This document shows positions 10,119 to 21,055 of a stretch of DNA of 64,000 nt, piece by piece; the first letter of the stretch is position 1, and every line of letters starts with the position of its first letter. The translations under genes were made by a program, and so were the position numbers. This stretch comes from Galeruca laticollis (lineage: Eukaryota > Arthropoda > Insecta > Coleoptera > Chrysomelidae), in contig OY998180.1 in NCBI GenBank assembly GCA_963921935.1, forward strand, positions 77,754,762 to 77,818,761, given 5' to 3'. The notes under the pieces were generated by a model. That model was not told the origin of the DNA. It did no database searches and saw only the letters and a program-made list of their open reading frames with translations.

Positions 10119-13100
10119 TGCCTGACCTCCGTTCTTTGTATATAAACATACGATTCTTATGAACTATTTGTTGTTTATTGTCTGGAGATGTAAGCTCGCA
10201 ATTTACCCCTTTTATTCCCGTTATTTTAAACGGACCTATATAATGTGGATCAAATTTATTTCTCCCTTCATTTTTTAAAATAATCAACTCCCCTATTTTA
10301 AAATCTACGGGTGAAGAATCATTTTCACTATTATTAACTATACTTAATTTATTATTTATTCAAAACTGTCTGGCCCTTTCATTGGCGTATTGTAATTTGT
10401 ACTTTAGTTCTTTATCATATCTCTCAAAATTGTAACACGGTTCAATTTTACGTCTAAAATTTCTGGCAAATTGGGTCTTCTCCCGTATAATAACTCAAAA
10501 GGAGTATATCCGTGATACGTGTTTGGCGTTGTATTATAACAATATGCGAACATTCTTACGAACTCACACCAGTTATCCCTAGAATCTTTGATAAAGTTTC
10601 TTATATATTCGTTAAATGTCCTATGTAATCTTTCACAACTGCCTATTGCTTCATGATGGTACGCTGTTGAAAAATTATGTTTTATATTTAATAGTTCCGC
10701 TAGATTCTTCATTATTTCGTTCTTATATTCCGTCCCTTGATCTGTTCTTATCTCTTTCATTAATCCGTAATTTGGTATAAAATTGTCGAATATTGCTTTT
10801 GCTATTGTGTGTGCTTCTTTATTCTGAACCGGTATCATAACTGCGTATTTAGTTAATTCGCATAATATTGTACTGCAATAACGATTTCCGTTGTTACTTT
10901 CTACAAACGGACCTATTGTTTCATAGATGTATCTGTGACGACAAATTTTTCTTTGTGATTAGGCTTTGCTTTATTCACTTGACATTTATGACAATTCTTT
11001 ACATACTTTCTTACGACTTTGTCCATGTTTTTCCACTTGAAATTCGCTCTTAGTTTCTTTAATAATCTAAATAATCTATTATTTCCTACATGTCCCCCAA
11101 ACATTGGATCATTGTGGTATCTTTCTAATATCTTTTGGATCTCTTCTTTCTGCTGTACCGTTTTTGGTACTTCGCATATACATACTTGAATAATTTTTAA
11201 CCTTTGATTTCCTACTTCTATAAATTCTTCTACTGTGCACTTTTTAAATATATCATCATTTGTATATATTTTCATTCTTTTTACTTCATTTCTTACCGAT
11301 AGCTCTTCAAGCTTTTCCAACGTTCGTCCTAGGTCGAAGTTGTGTAAACCGGTATTTAAGGCTTCACTAAATTTCAATTTATTTTTGATCCGGATGCTCA
11401 TCCTAAGTGAGATACGGTTATTTTCAAAGTGTAAAATTGGTAATTTATGTGCCTCAAGGTTATTTAAAACTTTTACTACTGCAGGTTTTTGTATTCTTAC
11501 TTCTTTTGTTTCTACTTTATTCCTTTGATCCTTTCCTGTTTGTACGTTTTCTTTTTGCGTTTGTGCTCTTGTGATTGCCAAGACATGTGAATTATTTATG
11601 TATAAATCCTTAAGTTCTTCTATGGATATTCTCGATATACTGTCCGCGTAATTGGCTATACCTTTTACATACTGTATTTCAAAATCGTATTCTTCCAAAT
11701 CGATTCTTATTCTCGTTAGTTTCGACGTCGGGTCTTTCATTGCAAATAAATGCGTTAGTGGCTTATGATCTGTTTTTATTCTTCCAAATCGATTCTTATT
11801 CTCGTTAGTTTCGACGTCGGGTCTTTCATTGCAAATAAATGCGTTAGTGGCTTATGATCTGTTTTTACTATGAAGTGTGGTGAACCATATAAATTACACT
11901 TAAAATGATTGATTCCCCAATGAATTGCTAATAACTCTTTTATGATAGTGGGCTTGTTAAGCTCGCTTTTCTTGAAGCTGCGTGATGCGAATGCGATGGG
12001 TAGGTCAATCCCTTCGTAATGTTGACTTAAAATTGCTGAACATGCGCTATTCGAAGCGTCTGTAGTTAATATGAATTGTCTATTAAAATCTGGATATTTT
12101 AAAATTGGTGGATTGATTAATGCATTTTTTAAGACCTGAAATGAGTTTTCGCACTCTTGTGACCACTCGAATTTTACATTTTTCCTCGCTAACTTATTTA
12201 AAATATTTCTGCAAAATTTTGAATGAACCTTCGATAGTAATTGCAAAATGCAACAAATCTTTTGACTTCGTTGGCATTTTTTGGCACTGGGTAATGCTGA
12301 ATGACTGAGTATTTTGCTTTATCTGGTGAAACACCATCCTTTGATAAATTGTGACCTAAATATGTGACTTCTCGCCTGAAAAATTGGCATTTTTGTGGAT
12401 TTAATTTTAAATTAAATTTACGACATGCGTCAAATACTTTTTTAAGGTTGGCTAAGTGATGATTCTCTGAAATTCCTATAACAACTATATCGTCCATATA
12501 AAGAAATGCTTTTTCCGGCGTGAGGCCTGAGAATGCTATTGACATCATTCGTGAAAAACTATTAGGGCTTATGTTTAACCCAAAAGGTAGTCTTGTGAAT
12601 TGAAATGAGCCTTTTTCGGTACTGAACGAAGTGTATTTCCTAGAAGATTGTTCTAAAGGTATTTGATGACAACCTGACATAAGATCTAAAACTGAAAACC
12701 ATTTTGCTCTCCCCAAATGATCTAAAATTGCATCTATCCGCGGTAAAGGAAATTTATCTGTGACTATTTTCTTATTTAGCTGTCTAAAATCTATACAAAG
12801 TATCCACGCCTTATCCTGATTCGTCGACTTCTTTGGTACTAATAATACTGGACGATTATAATCTGATACTGAGGGTTCAATTATTCCCTGTGTTATAAGT
12901 TTTTCTACTTGACTATTTAACTCTGTTGATTGTGAATGTGGTGTGCGATAATTTTTTATGTATATCGGTGTATCATCCTTCACTGATATCCTTTGCTCGT
13001 AAAAGTTGTTGTGTGTTAGTATATCATTCTTCAAAGCGAATATATCCTCGTAATTTTCACACAGTTTCGTTAAATCGTTTCTTACATATTCCGGTACTTC

Positions 13101-13853
13101 TAAGTTTAATGCTTTCCTTAATTCTTTCATTCTGTTACTATTATCAGTCTTAATTGTATATATATCGAATAAATCTAAATCTAAAGTTTCAATACTCTTA
13201 GTTTTTACTGAAATACTTTCATAATTTGTATTTAAAATTCTAACGTACGGGTTTTTCCCTGATATTATTGATCTGGCTATAAATACTCCTGGTACTATTT
13301 CCTGTTGCTCTACTACTGTATCCTTTCTCAAATTCTTGAAGTTCTCTATTAGCCTGTATACCTCACATCTAGGTGGTATTGCTAAAGTATCGTATTCTGG
13401 ACTACCAAAAATTTGTATGGTTTCTGAATTGTTAGACTTGCAATTTATATGTAATTCTGATTGTGAATAATTTAATACACAATTATTTTTTGTCATGAAG
13501 TCTCTTCCTATCAGTCCATTTGTTGGTATTGGAAAATTTTCTTCCGCTACGTGAAAACAGTGACTTAAAGTTATGTTATTGATATATAGGTTTATGTATA
13601 TTTGACCCAAAGTTTTTGCTGAGCCTTCAGTTATCCCCTTAATGTTTATTTTACTCCTAGTTTCAATCAAATGATGTGGAAAATTTTTAGAAATTTTTAT
13701 TAGAGAAATGTCTGCTCCTGTATCTAATATAAAATTGTAGATATTATCAGATAAGCTTGTCTGAATTTCTATAAAGTTAGAAAGTGATAAATCTAAATAA
13801 TATGCTGAATACGTTCCTGAAATCTTGCTTTCGTCTCTTGATTTTTTTTTCAA
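10119..13853 (-). pseudogene. gypsy pol (protease-RT-RNase H-integrase), broken
   Basis: Reading down the minus strand: protease FILDTGADISLIK and GLIGRDF; reverse transcriptase with KWFSVLDLMSGCHQIPL and FLYMDDIVVIG; RNase H with TTDASNSACSAIL; integrase HHCC finger (CHKCQ); catalytic-core pieces (TDQGTEYKN, ERLHRTFNEYI); and a C-terminal PHYIGPFKITG. Damage: a frameshift near 12205; an exact 89-bp tandem duplication at 11689-11866 that shifts the frame in RNase H; a deletion near 10915 that removes the first integrase Asp; and a frameshift near 10440 with a stop near 10350. The 3' untranslated stretch seen in the neighbouring copy (15908-16216) is absent here. The product cannot be made, so the element is not autonomous. 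Confidence 0.9.
11689..11866. repeat. exact 89-bp tandem duplication in the RNase H region
   Basis: 11689-11777 is repeated at once as 11778-11866 with no difference seen. Since 89 is not a multiple of three, the pol frame is lost. The lack of divergence makes it a recent event or an assembly artefact. Confidence 0.93.
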
Positions 13854-15026
13854 AACCCCAATTGTTTCTGATTCTCTCTTGCTTCTTCATTTTCTATTTC
13901 ATATATTCTTACGTTATTTTTAGCTTGATTATTGTAATTTCCATTATTATTATTTCCTATACTTATTAAAATTTTCGTATTTGCCATAGTTGTTCCCTTG
14001 ATTGTACTGTCGAAATGTTCCTCTTGAATGATTACCGTTATAAAATCCTCTGTTGTTTCCTCTCCGGTGATTATTCCTAAAGTCAAAGTTTGATTTCCTG
14101 AAGAAATTCCTGTTATCTTTCATATGTAAGACTTGTTGTTATCCTACTATACCTTCTACTGAAACCAATTTTGATAGTACCTCTTGTGTAGTTTCAAAAC
14201 TTCCCGCTGCAATTATTGTTTTGGTTGCATCCGTCGCGGCATTCATAGTTACTGCCTTAATTGTTGCTTCCTTCGTATATTTTTCAGCTAGCCGTTCAGG
14301 CATCCCTTCCGATATGTATGCTGCCTGTAATCTTTCTGCCAGCTTCTCTATTTCTGTTGCATACTGTGTCACATCCTTTCCATTTTGCCTTACTTTACCA
14401 AGCTTCGCTAAGAGAAGGCTTGGATTGTCTCCTCTTATCCCCGTTTTAAGTTTACTCTTGATGTCTGCAATGGAGTTTTCCGTTGTGATTAAGCTTCTAG
14501 CTTTTCCTGTTAGTCTCGTTTTTATTAGTAGAATAGCATTTTCCTCATTACCAGTCGCGTTTATTTGTAATAAATCTAATGAGTCTAAAAATGACTGTAA
14601 TTTGCTTGCTTCGCCGTTGAACTCGTTCGGTAAAACTTTGCTCGCAAAATTAAAAAAATCGTTCATACTTGTCGCCATGTTCACTCGTTTGCTTATTGCT
14701 TGTAATACAACTGTGTCGATTTCCTCAAATATAGAGGTAGGTATGTTTATAGTACAATTTAACGCTTGAAATGCCCTATCAGCTTTATCCCTAATTCTAC
14801 TTGAATAATTTTTACAAGTCTCCTGTTGTACTGAACTTAAATTTTTCCAATTTTTGGCTATTAACTTAGCAAAATTATTATAGAGACCTACTATGCTACT
14901 AATTACTTCTATATGTATATCAGGATTTTTAGGAGTTTCTTTCTTCAAAACCCTTTTTCCCTGTTTATTAACTTCTTCCACAATTAATCGTAACTTATCT
15001 TCAAAATCTTGCCACGTTATTGACAT
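13854..15026 (-). pseudogene. gypsy gag (capsid) with RG/N-rich tail
   Basis: The ATG at 15026 opens a 295-codon frame that ends near 14139. It reads as a Ty3/gypsy capsid, with motifs such as LPNEFNGEASKLQSFL, IKTRLTGKARSLI and EIEKLAERLQAAYI. No CCHC knuckle is present. Instead the stretch 14130-13860 carries an Arg/Asn/Gly-rich, nucleic-acid-binding-like tail in shifted frames. Whether the stop at 14139 is native or a break is unclear; the tail continues in another frame and overlaps the start of pol, so a programmed or mutational shift is possible. Confidence 0.75.
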
Positions 15027-15079
15027 TTAAAAAAAAATTCGTTCATAAGAATAGAATGCATATGTACTTACAATTATTT

Positions 15080-15314
15080 TTACACGGTGAGAGTTCCTGT
15101 TGCCTGCTTTACTGCATTGCTTCGGTTGATATCCCTTTTCAACGCTCTACGGTGCGTTTTCCATAATGACCAAACAAATTTTAAGATGAAAGCTATAGTT
15201 ATAATGTATAGTAATACCATAATGTGCATCGCAACATTTATCTTGCTGTACCATGAAAGTGTTGTTGACAATTCCTGTTTCTTTTGCCTCTTGTTTGGTT
15301 GATGAACCTCCCAT
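15080..15314 (-). pseudogene. small upstream ORF: possible myristoylated membrane peptide
   Basis: Between the gypsy leader and gag, the minus strand starts at 15314 with MGGSSTKQEAKE, an N-myristoylation-like start (Gly2, Ser/Thr at 5-6). After a frameshift near 15240 it continues with one membrane segment (IMVLLYIITIAFILKFVW) and a basic tail (KTHRRALKRDINR), ending at 15080. From memory, some insect mdg1/412-like elements carry a small upstream ORF of this plan; its function is not known to me. The break means this copy is probably not translated whole. Confidence 0.5.
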
Positions 15315-15369
15315 TGTTTCTCTTCTCCAAGGTCCCAGATTTAAATAGAAAACCATATAGTTCTACTCT

Positions 15370-15634
15370 TATACCATCAATTGTACCATAATTTTTTGTT
15401 CGCAGAATGATAATTTATCTTTTACTTGCGGGACAATTTACCATAATCATTTGTTACCATTATACCATTAATTCTTACATTACCATTTACCATTTTACTA
15501 TCAATTTTTCCATTACCATTTTACCATTACCATTACCATGTGTTCGCATGATCGCCATGTAGCGGCGCTATCTATTTTACCATAAATTTTACCATAACCA
15601 TTATACCATTACCATTTAGTTCGCAGGATCGCCA
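15370..15634 (-). other. gypsy 5' leader with AUG-dense repeats and primer site
   Basis: The minus-strand leader is built of ATGGTA/ATGGTAAAATGG units, giving many upstream AUGs. The primer-binding site TGGCGATCCTGCGAAC starts right after the LTR (15634 downward). A near copy (TGGCGATCATGCGAAC) lies about 80 bases on, near 15557, and a third partial GCGAAC near 15400. Confidence 0.7.
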
Positions 15635-15900
15635 TGTGGTGGTTACTTAGTAAGGGTCCCTCGTATACTCGACGCTTACCATAAAGGCATTATATCTTGG
15701 AGGAAACCACTTACCTAGCAACCTGTATGCGGGAATAAAATAAACAACATCACTTCTGTAAATATCACTGGGATGACGTTTAATACATTAAAAATACACA
15801 AATATAAAACCAATCGTCTTATTCAAAGTATTAATAACAACTCTCATATACTGGTTCGTTAACTCTTAATTTATAGGAAATATAGATATGATTTTCTACA
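15635..15900 (-). repeat. gypsy 5' LTR, shared with a truncated neighbour
   Basis: 266 bp, matching 9853-10118. On its right side it is followed not by host DNA but by the purine-rich end of another gypsy copy, as if two copies were joined at one LTR. Confidence 0.9.
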
Positions 15901-16346
15901 TTCCTGAGCTCCGTCTATAAGTTGTACATGTTTGAATATAAACACTGATAACTGACATTGACCGTGGCCGATCAATGCTCCCTAAATACTATAATTAATA
16001 TTAACCTAAATTTAAATATTATTTCTAAGTTAATGTCCTTTTGCCATTGCTGTCCTTCAGGGATCACTACATCATCCCCTCTTGGAAGAGAAAAATTATC
16101 ATTTTAATTTCTCGATATTACTTATACCTATAACTGTTTTTAAGAATGTTTTTGTTTTGTCTTTGTTTACTAAACACTACTTGTTCGTTTATCAACACAC
16201 TTCACTTATTTACAAATGTTTCCGTTCTTTGTATATAAACATACGATTCTTATGAACTATTTGTTGTTTATTGTCTGAAGATGTAAGCTCGCAATTTACC
16301 CCTTTTATTCCCGTTATTTTAAACGGACCTATATAATGTGGATCAC
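15901..16346 (-). pseudogene. 3' tail of a second gypsy copy (pol C-terminus and 3' UTR)
   Basis: 16210-16346 on the minus strand encodes the same pol end as the main copy (PHYIGPFKITGIKG, VHKNRMFIYKER). 15901-16209 is the 3' untranslated stretch that the main copy lacks. Homology stops sharply at 16346 (GGATCA), where DUF4817 sequence begins. The arrangement LTR-pol-LTR-pol tail suggests LTR-LTR recombination followed by deletion. Confidence 0.75.
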
Positions 16347-16491
16347 TACACACATTTTTCAATGTCTCTTTTCTTAGCTGTCCTCTATCAGGAAATTTTT
16401 GTTGATAACTCCTTTGTGCGAGTAAACAGTTTTTATCACTGGCAACCACTACAAAAATCATATCTGTCAATTCTTCTATCGGAATATTCAT
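16347..16491 (-). pseudogene. DUF4817-like N-terminal domain of a DDE transposase
   Basis: The minus strand reads EELTDMIFVVVASDKNC, then LLAQRSYQQKFPDRG and RKETLKNVC. This pattern (EL..MI, A..YQ.KFPDR, T..N.C) is the DUF4817 helix-turn-helix found at the start of many insect DDE transposases. After Cys the frame runs straight into gypsy pol, making a chimeric frame by accident of the junction. The true start is uncertain; an ATG at 16491 is in frame. Confidence 0.65.
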
Positions 16492-16738
16492 GAGTTTAAT
16501 TGCTTTCCCATTCTTAACAGTTACAAATTTACAACACGTCCAGATAATAACTAATCGATGACTTAAAATGCGAATACGTCAAATTTAGGTTACTTGTTAA
16601 AACTGTGGATATTTTCATTTCATTTGTTGGTAAAGTTATTTTTGCTTAATTTAGTTTTGTAGATAGATATTTATTTCATTACAGGTTCTAGAGATCGAAA
16701 ATTACTGGTTTGATTTTGTCACATGAAATTAATGAAAA

Positions 16739-17249
16739 TACAAGTATTTTAAACCGCACATTCAGAGCAAACTTTTTAAAAACATGAATATTTTTAAATT
16801 ATGGGCTAAAAATGTAATTCTCTTCAAAACTATCAAGTTTGGGGAGTACATTATACAGACATAAGTTGAAGGGATAAAATAGTTTTACAAGATGGTAAAA
16901 TACTATACTGAATGTTCCATTTAAAAAAATGAAGTTTTCACTAATTGAAATCTCCTGAATTAATGCTGATCCAAAAAATACCCCAAACGAAACTTCTACT
17001 CTGTTCAGACATTTCAGAAAACCTTCACCTTCGTACCTCCCAAATAAGTTTAGTTGATATTATCACTAATAACGTTTGCTAGCGGCATTTATAGTGCACC
17101 AATTTTCGTCTAATCTTCATATTTGTCGCTCCAACTTGGCAACATCTTAGTTTCTGGCAAAAGAAAAGATAGAGCTAGATGCAGAGTTTTACGCTGAATT
17201 CGATGGTAAACAAAAATACAGGGTATCCTATTAAAAAAACGTAAACTTC
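16739..17249. repeat. right long terminal inverted repeat
   Basis: Reverse complement of 9181-9700. The stretch 17250-17912 beyond it is AT-rich and I see no gene there; the open frame at 17413-17682 has no recognisable motif. Confidence 0.75.
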
Positions 17250-17914
17250 ATGTTGTCTCGCTTAGGCTGAAAGCACATTATATCTCAAAATATTTTAGAA
17301 ATATGTATCGACGCAAATACAAAAACTTTTATTTGGAACATTTATTTGTATTTTTTATCCTAAGTAAGTTATTGCACGTCCACATACTTATCTGCCACCC
17401 TGTATATTATGTATGTATATATACGTCATTAAAGCTTACTTGCTCAATTCATTATTAATTTTGAAGTTAGAATCTAAATTCATATCATGCCATTTGCCAG
17501 AAAAAAAAATGAAATCAATAATGAACTTTAGAAAGTTTCCCTTTCTTCTCTTCCAGGTGGAAAATTTGATATTTTTCATCATAAAAGTAGAGGAAAGTTT
17601 GTTATACACGTCTGCGAATAACTGGGAAAGACAGCGAATGAAAAATGTTCCGCTAAAAAGTTTTATTAGGCCCCCAATCTAGGCACAAGAAATATTAACT
17701 GTACATTCAACTTTGACAACTCAAGGAACTTAAAAAACAGAAGTACTCGTGTGTCAATACACTCAAATCCTTCTAAAAGACGAGCTTACAAAATAAAACA
17801 TTTCATTTACATCATTAAAAATTATAATAATATAATTTGCTTAATAAATGTGGATTTCGAAGATTTTTAATAGTTACAATAAGGTTCTTGGTTGCAAAAA
17901 TATAGAGTGCTATA

Positions 17915-20793
17915 AGGTACACCGGGGCAAGTGGAAACATGTGGTAAGTGGAAACCATGATTTTTAAAAATATTTAAAATATAGCTATTACTGCCACCTG
18001 TTGAAAAATAGCTTAAATAACATAGATTTACGTAAAGAATATAATCGAACTGTGAATTTCTTCCGCTACAGCGAATTATCGGTGTTTTCGAATTCTGTTA
18101 GATACAAAGCAAATGTCGAATTGTGCACGTGCAGTTACGATCCCTGTTAATTGTTAAAAAGTGAAGTAGACATTGTGATTTTCGTGGTAAGTACTTGTTT
18201 AACATGTATTATTGTATGATTTTTGTAAAATAAGTTACTTTTTATAAAACTGTTAGAAAACATTCAAAAGGTTCCACTTACCCCAGGAGTTTGTAGTGGT
18301 TGGTGTAAGTGGAATTCATGGTGAAGGAGCTAGTGGACACTTGGTGTTTATATGTGGCATATATTTTCGTCTAGTATGTCTAGTTTACCTTAATACTTTC
18401 TTGCAGATTATAATGGTTCGTAATTACATTCGTAAAAAGCTTCCTCCATCATATACTAAGGAGCAATTAGATACTGCTGTGGAAGCTGTAAGAAGCAAAC
18501 AAATGACTCTTTATCGAGCTTTTAAGCATTATTGCATACCTAAACCTACCTTATATAAACCAGTTCATGGAAAAAGAGGTGTTAAAAGTGAAACTATGGG
18601 AAGACCAACTGCTATACCACGTGAAATTGAGGCCAAAATTGCAGCTAACGTCAAGACCATGGAGAAGTGGGGCTTTGGCCTATCAAAAAAAGAGCTTCTG
18701 TTGGCTATTGGACAGTACGTAAAGGAAAATAATCTAAAAACTTCTTTTAAGGACTCAATACCAGGTGATGCTTTGCGAACTTCAAACGTCGATACGATCT
18801 CTCTCAGAAAAAGCCGCAAGCCGTAGGAGTTGCACGTAAGGGCTCGTGATAGCTGATTACTTTAAGCTGCTTAAACAGACTACTTTAAATATTCCACCAG
18901 AACAAATCTACAATATTGATGAGACAAGCTTCTGACTGGATCCGAATAGAGTCGAAGTAGTTGGTGAAAAGGGAAAAGCAGCACATAGAGTCACTGCAGG
19001 ACCAGGCAAAGAGAACTTTTCTGTATTAATGGGTGCCAATGCACCGGATCAGAAATTACCACCACTTATTCTTTTTAAAGGAAAAAATCTTTGGAGTACT
19101 TGGCTAGCAGACAGAAAGTGTGAATATCCTGGAACATCTTATGCTGCCACGGTAAAAGGATGGATGGAAAGCGACGCATTCAAGAATTATTTTGAACGGA
19201 CGTTCTTGAACGTAATTCCGAAAGAAATACCAATTATTCTTATCTATGATGGACATTCGTCACATGTCACAATTAATTTAATAGAACTAGCATTGCAAGA
19301 GAATATAGTAATTCAGAAACTACCACCTCACAGCAGCCATCTTCTACAGCCAATGAACCTCGCTGTATTTAAGCCCTTGAAACTGAAATACGACGAACTC
19401 ATAATAAAATGGCAACGAAAAAACTATGGGATAAAGATGTCGAAGTCTTTATTTGCTTCTACAATTTCCCAGGTGTGGCGAAAATTGGATGAAGAAATTT
19501 TAAAAAGTGGGTTTCGCAAGGCAGGAATTTATCTGTTTTGCGACAAGGTAATTTCAGACGACAAATATGAACCTGGGGCGTTGGAAAGATTTCAACTTCA
19601 TCAGCAAGAAAAAAATACATGCACACCATCAACGTCAGGTTTAAATGCAGATTTGAATCCCGGGGGCTCAGAAGATATCAGGCAACCTGCTGATAATGTC
19701 AATCAAGAACCAGGCATTTCATTTGGCACAAAATCTTTTTAAGCTATTTTACTTGAGCATGTCAAACAGTCTCCAATAGTGAGTAGTCAAAAGCGAAAGA
19801 AAATTTGTTCTGCAGCAGAAGTGATCACATCCGCTGATTATATGCAACACTTAAAAGAAAATCAAATAGAAGCACAAAAAAAGAAGCCGACAAATAAGAA
19901 AAAGTTATAAAATCAACTTCGGATAATGACGAAGCACTCTCAAACTCCGTCGTATCCGATGATGAGGTCCAACAATTGAAAGAAACGCAAGTGGAAACAC
20001 AGAAAACACCGTTAAAGAAAAAGAAGCAATCTAAAAGAAAACAAGTAGACTTGGACAGTACTACCGACGAGCGATTTGAACTGTGCGATTCCGAAGACGA
20101 CTGTGAATGGTCCAAACCCCTAACTATTCCTATCCAGCAGGAAATTTACCGAGAAGCAATGCCGGATGACTACGTTCTATTAAAAATTCTTATGGCAGGT
20201 AGCCCTAACAAATTTCACAATTATGTTTCCATAGTATTACAATGTTTTGCTGATGAAGTTGAAGTCAGTTGCCTTAGGAAATCTTCAAAAGACGATGGAA
20301 AATTTTATTTTCCTCAAATCCAGACATTTCTGTAGCCTTAAATCATCAGATTGTATTTATTTTGCCAAAACCGCGGCATAGCTTTTCAGAGACAAAGAGA
20401 CGGCAGTCTAAAATTTCATTCTCAGTAACGTCGGATTCATATAATGTTCAATAAAATTTTATTATGTCATTAAACACATTAAAACTGTATTATGTACTTT
20501 ATTTACACTAGCCCCGGTTCATTTCTAATAGTTTCAGGTGTAAAGTCATCTTGTTGTCCACTTGCCCCATACTGCGGGGAAAGTGGAACCTAGTGCATCC
20601 GACTTCATTTATTCACTAAAAAAAAAAAGTAAAATAAAGCAACTCCTTTTTAATTTTTATTTTTTCTCATAATGGATTTCATAACCTAGCACACTGTAAC
20701 CTCTCCGAATTAGACAATTTAGATATTTCAGTTTAAAAGGACACTTCAGTTTTAATTATTGTATTTGAGGGTTCCACTTCCCCCAGTGTACCT
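17915..20793 (+). mobile_element. pogo-like DNA transposon with TIRs and TA duplication
   Basis: The ends are inverted copies of each other: AGGTACACCGGGGCAAGTGG at 17915 and the complement of AGGTACACTGGGGGAAGTGG ending at 20793. TA flanks both sides (17913-17914, 20794-20795), as in the Tc1/mariner/pogo superfamily. The motif TTCCACTT.CCCC also occurs inside the element near 18270 and 20557, like subterminal binding repeats. The 2.88-kb interior encodes one broken transposase. Confidence 0.9.
18413..20335 (+). pseudogene. pogo/Tigger-type transposase, broken
   Basis: The ATG at 18413 begins a Psq-like DNA-binding domain (MVRNYIRKKLPPSYTKEQL, then VRSKQMTLYRAFKHY). The catalytic part follows: first Asp in NIDETS (D at 18918), second in LIYDGHSSH (19248). 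The third site reads LQPMNLAVF (19356), where family members have LQP-x-D, so Asp is replaced by Asn. The spacing of 35 between sites two and three fits the family. The frame is lost near 18770 and 18843, a TGA cuts it at 18933, and the Ser/Lys-rich C-terminal half (19743-20335) is in other frames. An intron before 18413 is possible (a GTAAGT at 18187). Not functional. Confidence 0.9.
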
Positions 20794-20795
20794 TA

Positions 20796-21055
20796 CAGTA
20801 AAAATATTTTCCATACATCATTAATAATAGTCTGAATTTTCATCCTTAGTGAATATTTTCTTTCATTAAAATTAACTATTATCTAAATGCGAATTTTTCG
20901 TTTTAACATAATTACAATTTTAATCAATAAATAGGGTGGTCATTCCAATGGAAATTTTTTATTGGATTATTCTGGAATGTAATAATGCACAAATTTTTGA
21001 CATAAACAAAGAAGCGGGCTCTTTAAATTGGATTGGTACCACATTAAGCTTCTAA
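20796..21055. other. non-coding spacer
   Basis: AT-rich sequence between the two pogo-like elements; no feature recognised. Confidence 0.6.

Larger units (their letters stand above)
9853..15900 (-). mobile_element. Ty3/gypsy LTR retrotransposon, full length but dead (6,048 bp)
   Basis: Two 266-bp LTRs (9853-10118 and 15635-15900) bound a minus-strand element. Inside lie a small upstream ORF, a gag without zinc knuckle, then protease, reverse transcriptase, RNase H and integrase. After the 5' LTR the minus strand reads TGGCGATCCTGCGAAC, a normal-looking primer-binding site. Pol is broken by a frameshift, an 89-bp tandem duplication, an integrase deletion and stops. The outer flanks do not match as a target duplication, because the right LTR is followed by the tail of another gypsy copy. 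The lineage may be mdg1/412-like, tentatively. Confidence 0.88.
9181..17249 (-). mobile_element. long-TIR DNA transposon (DUF4817-type), invaded by gypsy
   Basis: About 510-520 bp at 9181-9700 reappears, inverted and diverged, at 16739-17249. Both copies end outward in AAGTTTACG. Just inside the right repeat, on the minus strand, is the start of a DUF4817-like helix-turn-helix protein. Just inside the left repeat is a plausible C-terminus of the same sort of transposase. The central catalytic part is gone, replaced by a gypsy element and part of another. I infer one old terminal-inverted-repeat transposon hit by gypsy. No clean target duplication was seen at its ends. Confidence 0.6.

Noticed and set aside
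14221..14769. 182-codon plus-strand frame with hydrophobic look
   Set aside because: It is antisense to the gypsy gag.
9181..17249. Maverick/Polinton with long TIRs
   Set aside because: No polymerase B, capsid or integrase of that class lies inside; the interior is gypsy plus DUF4817 fragments.
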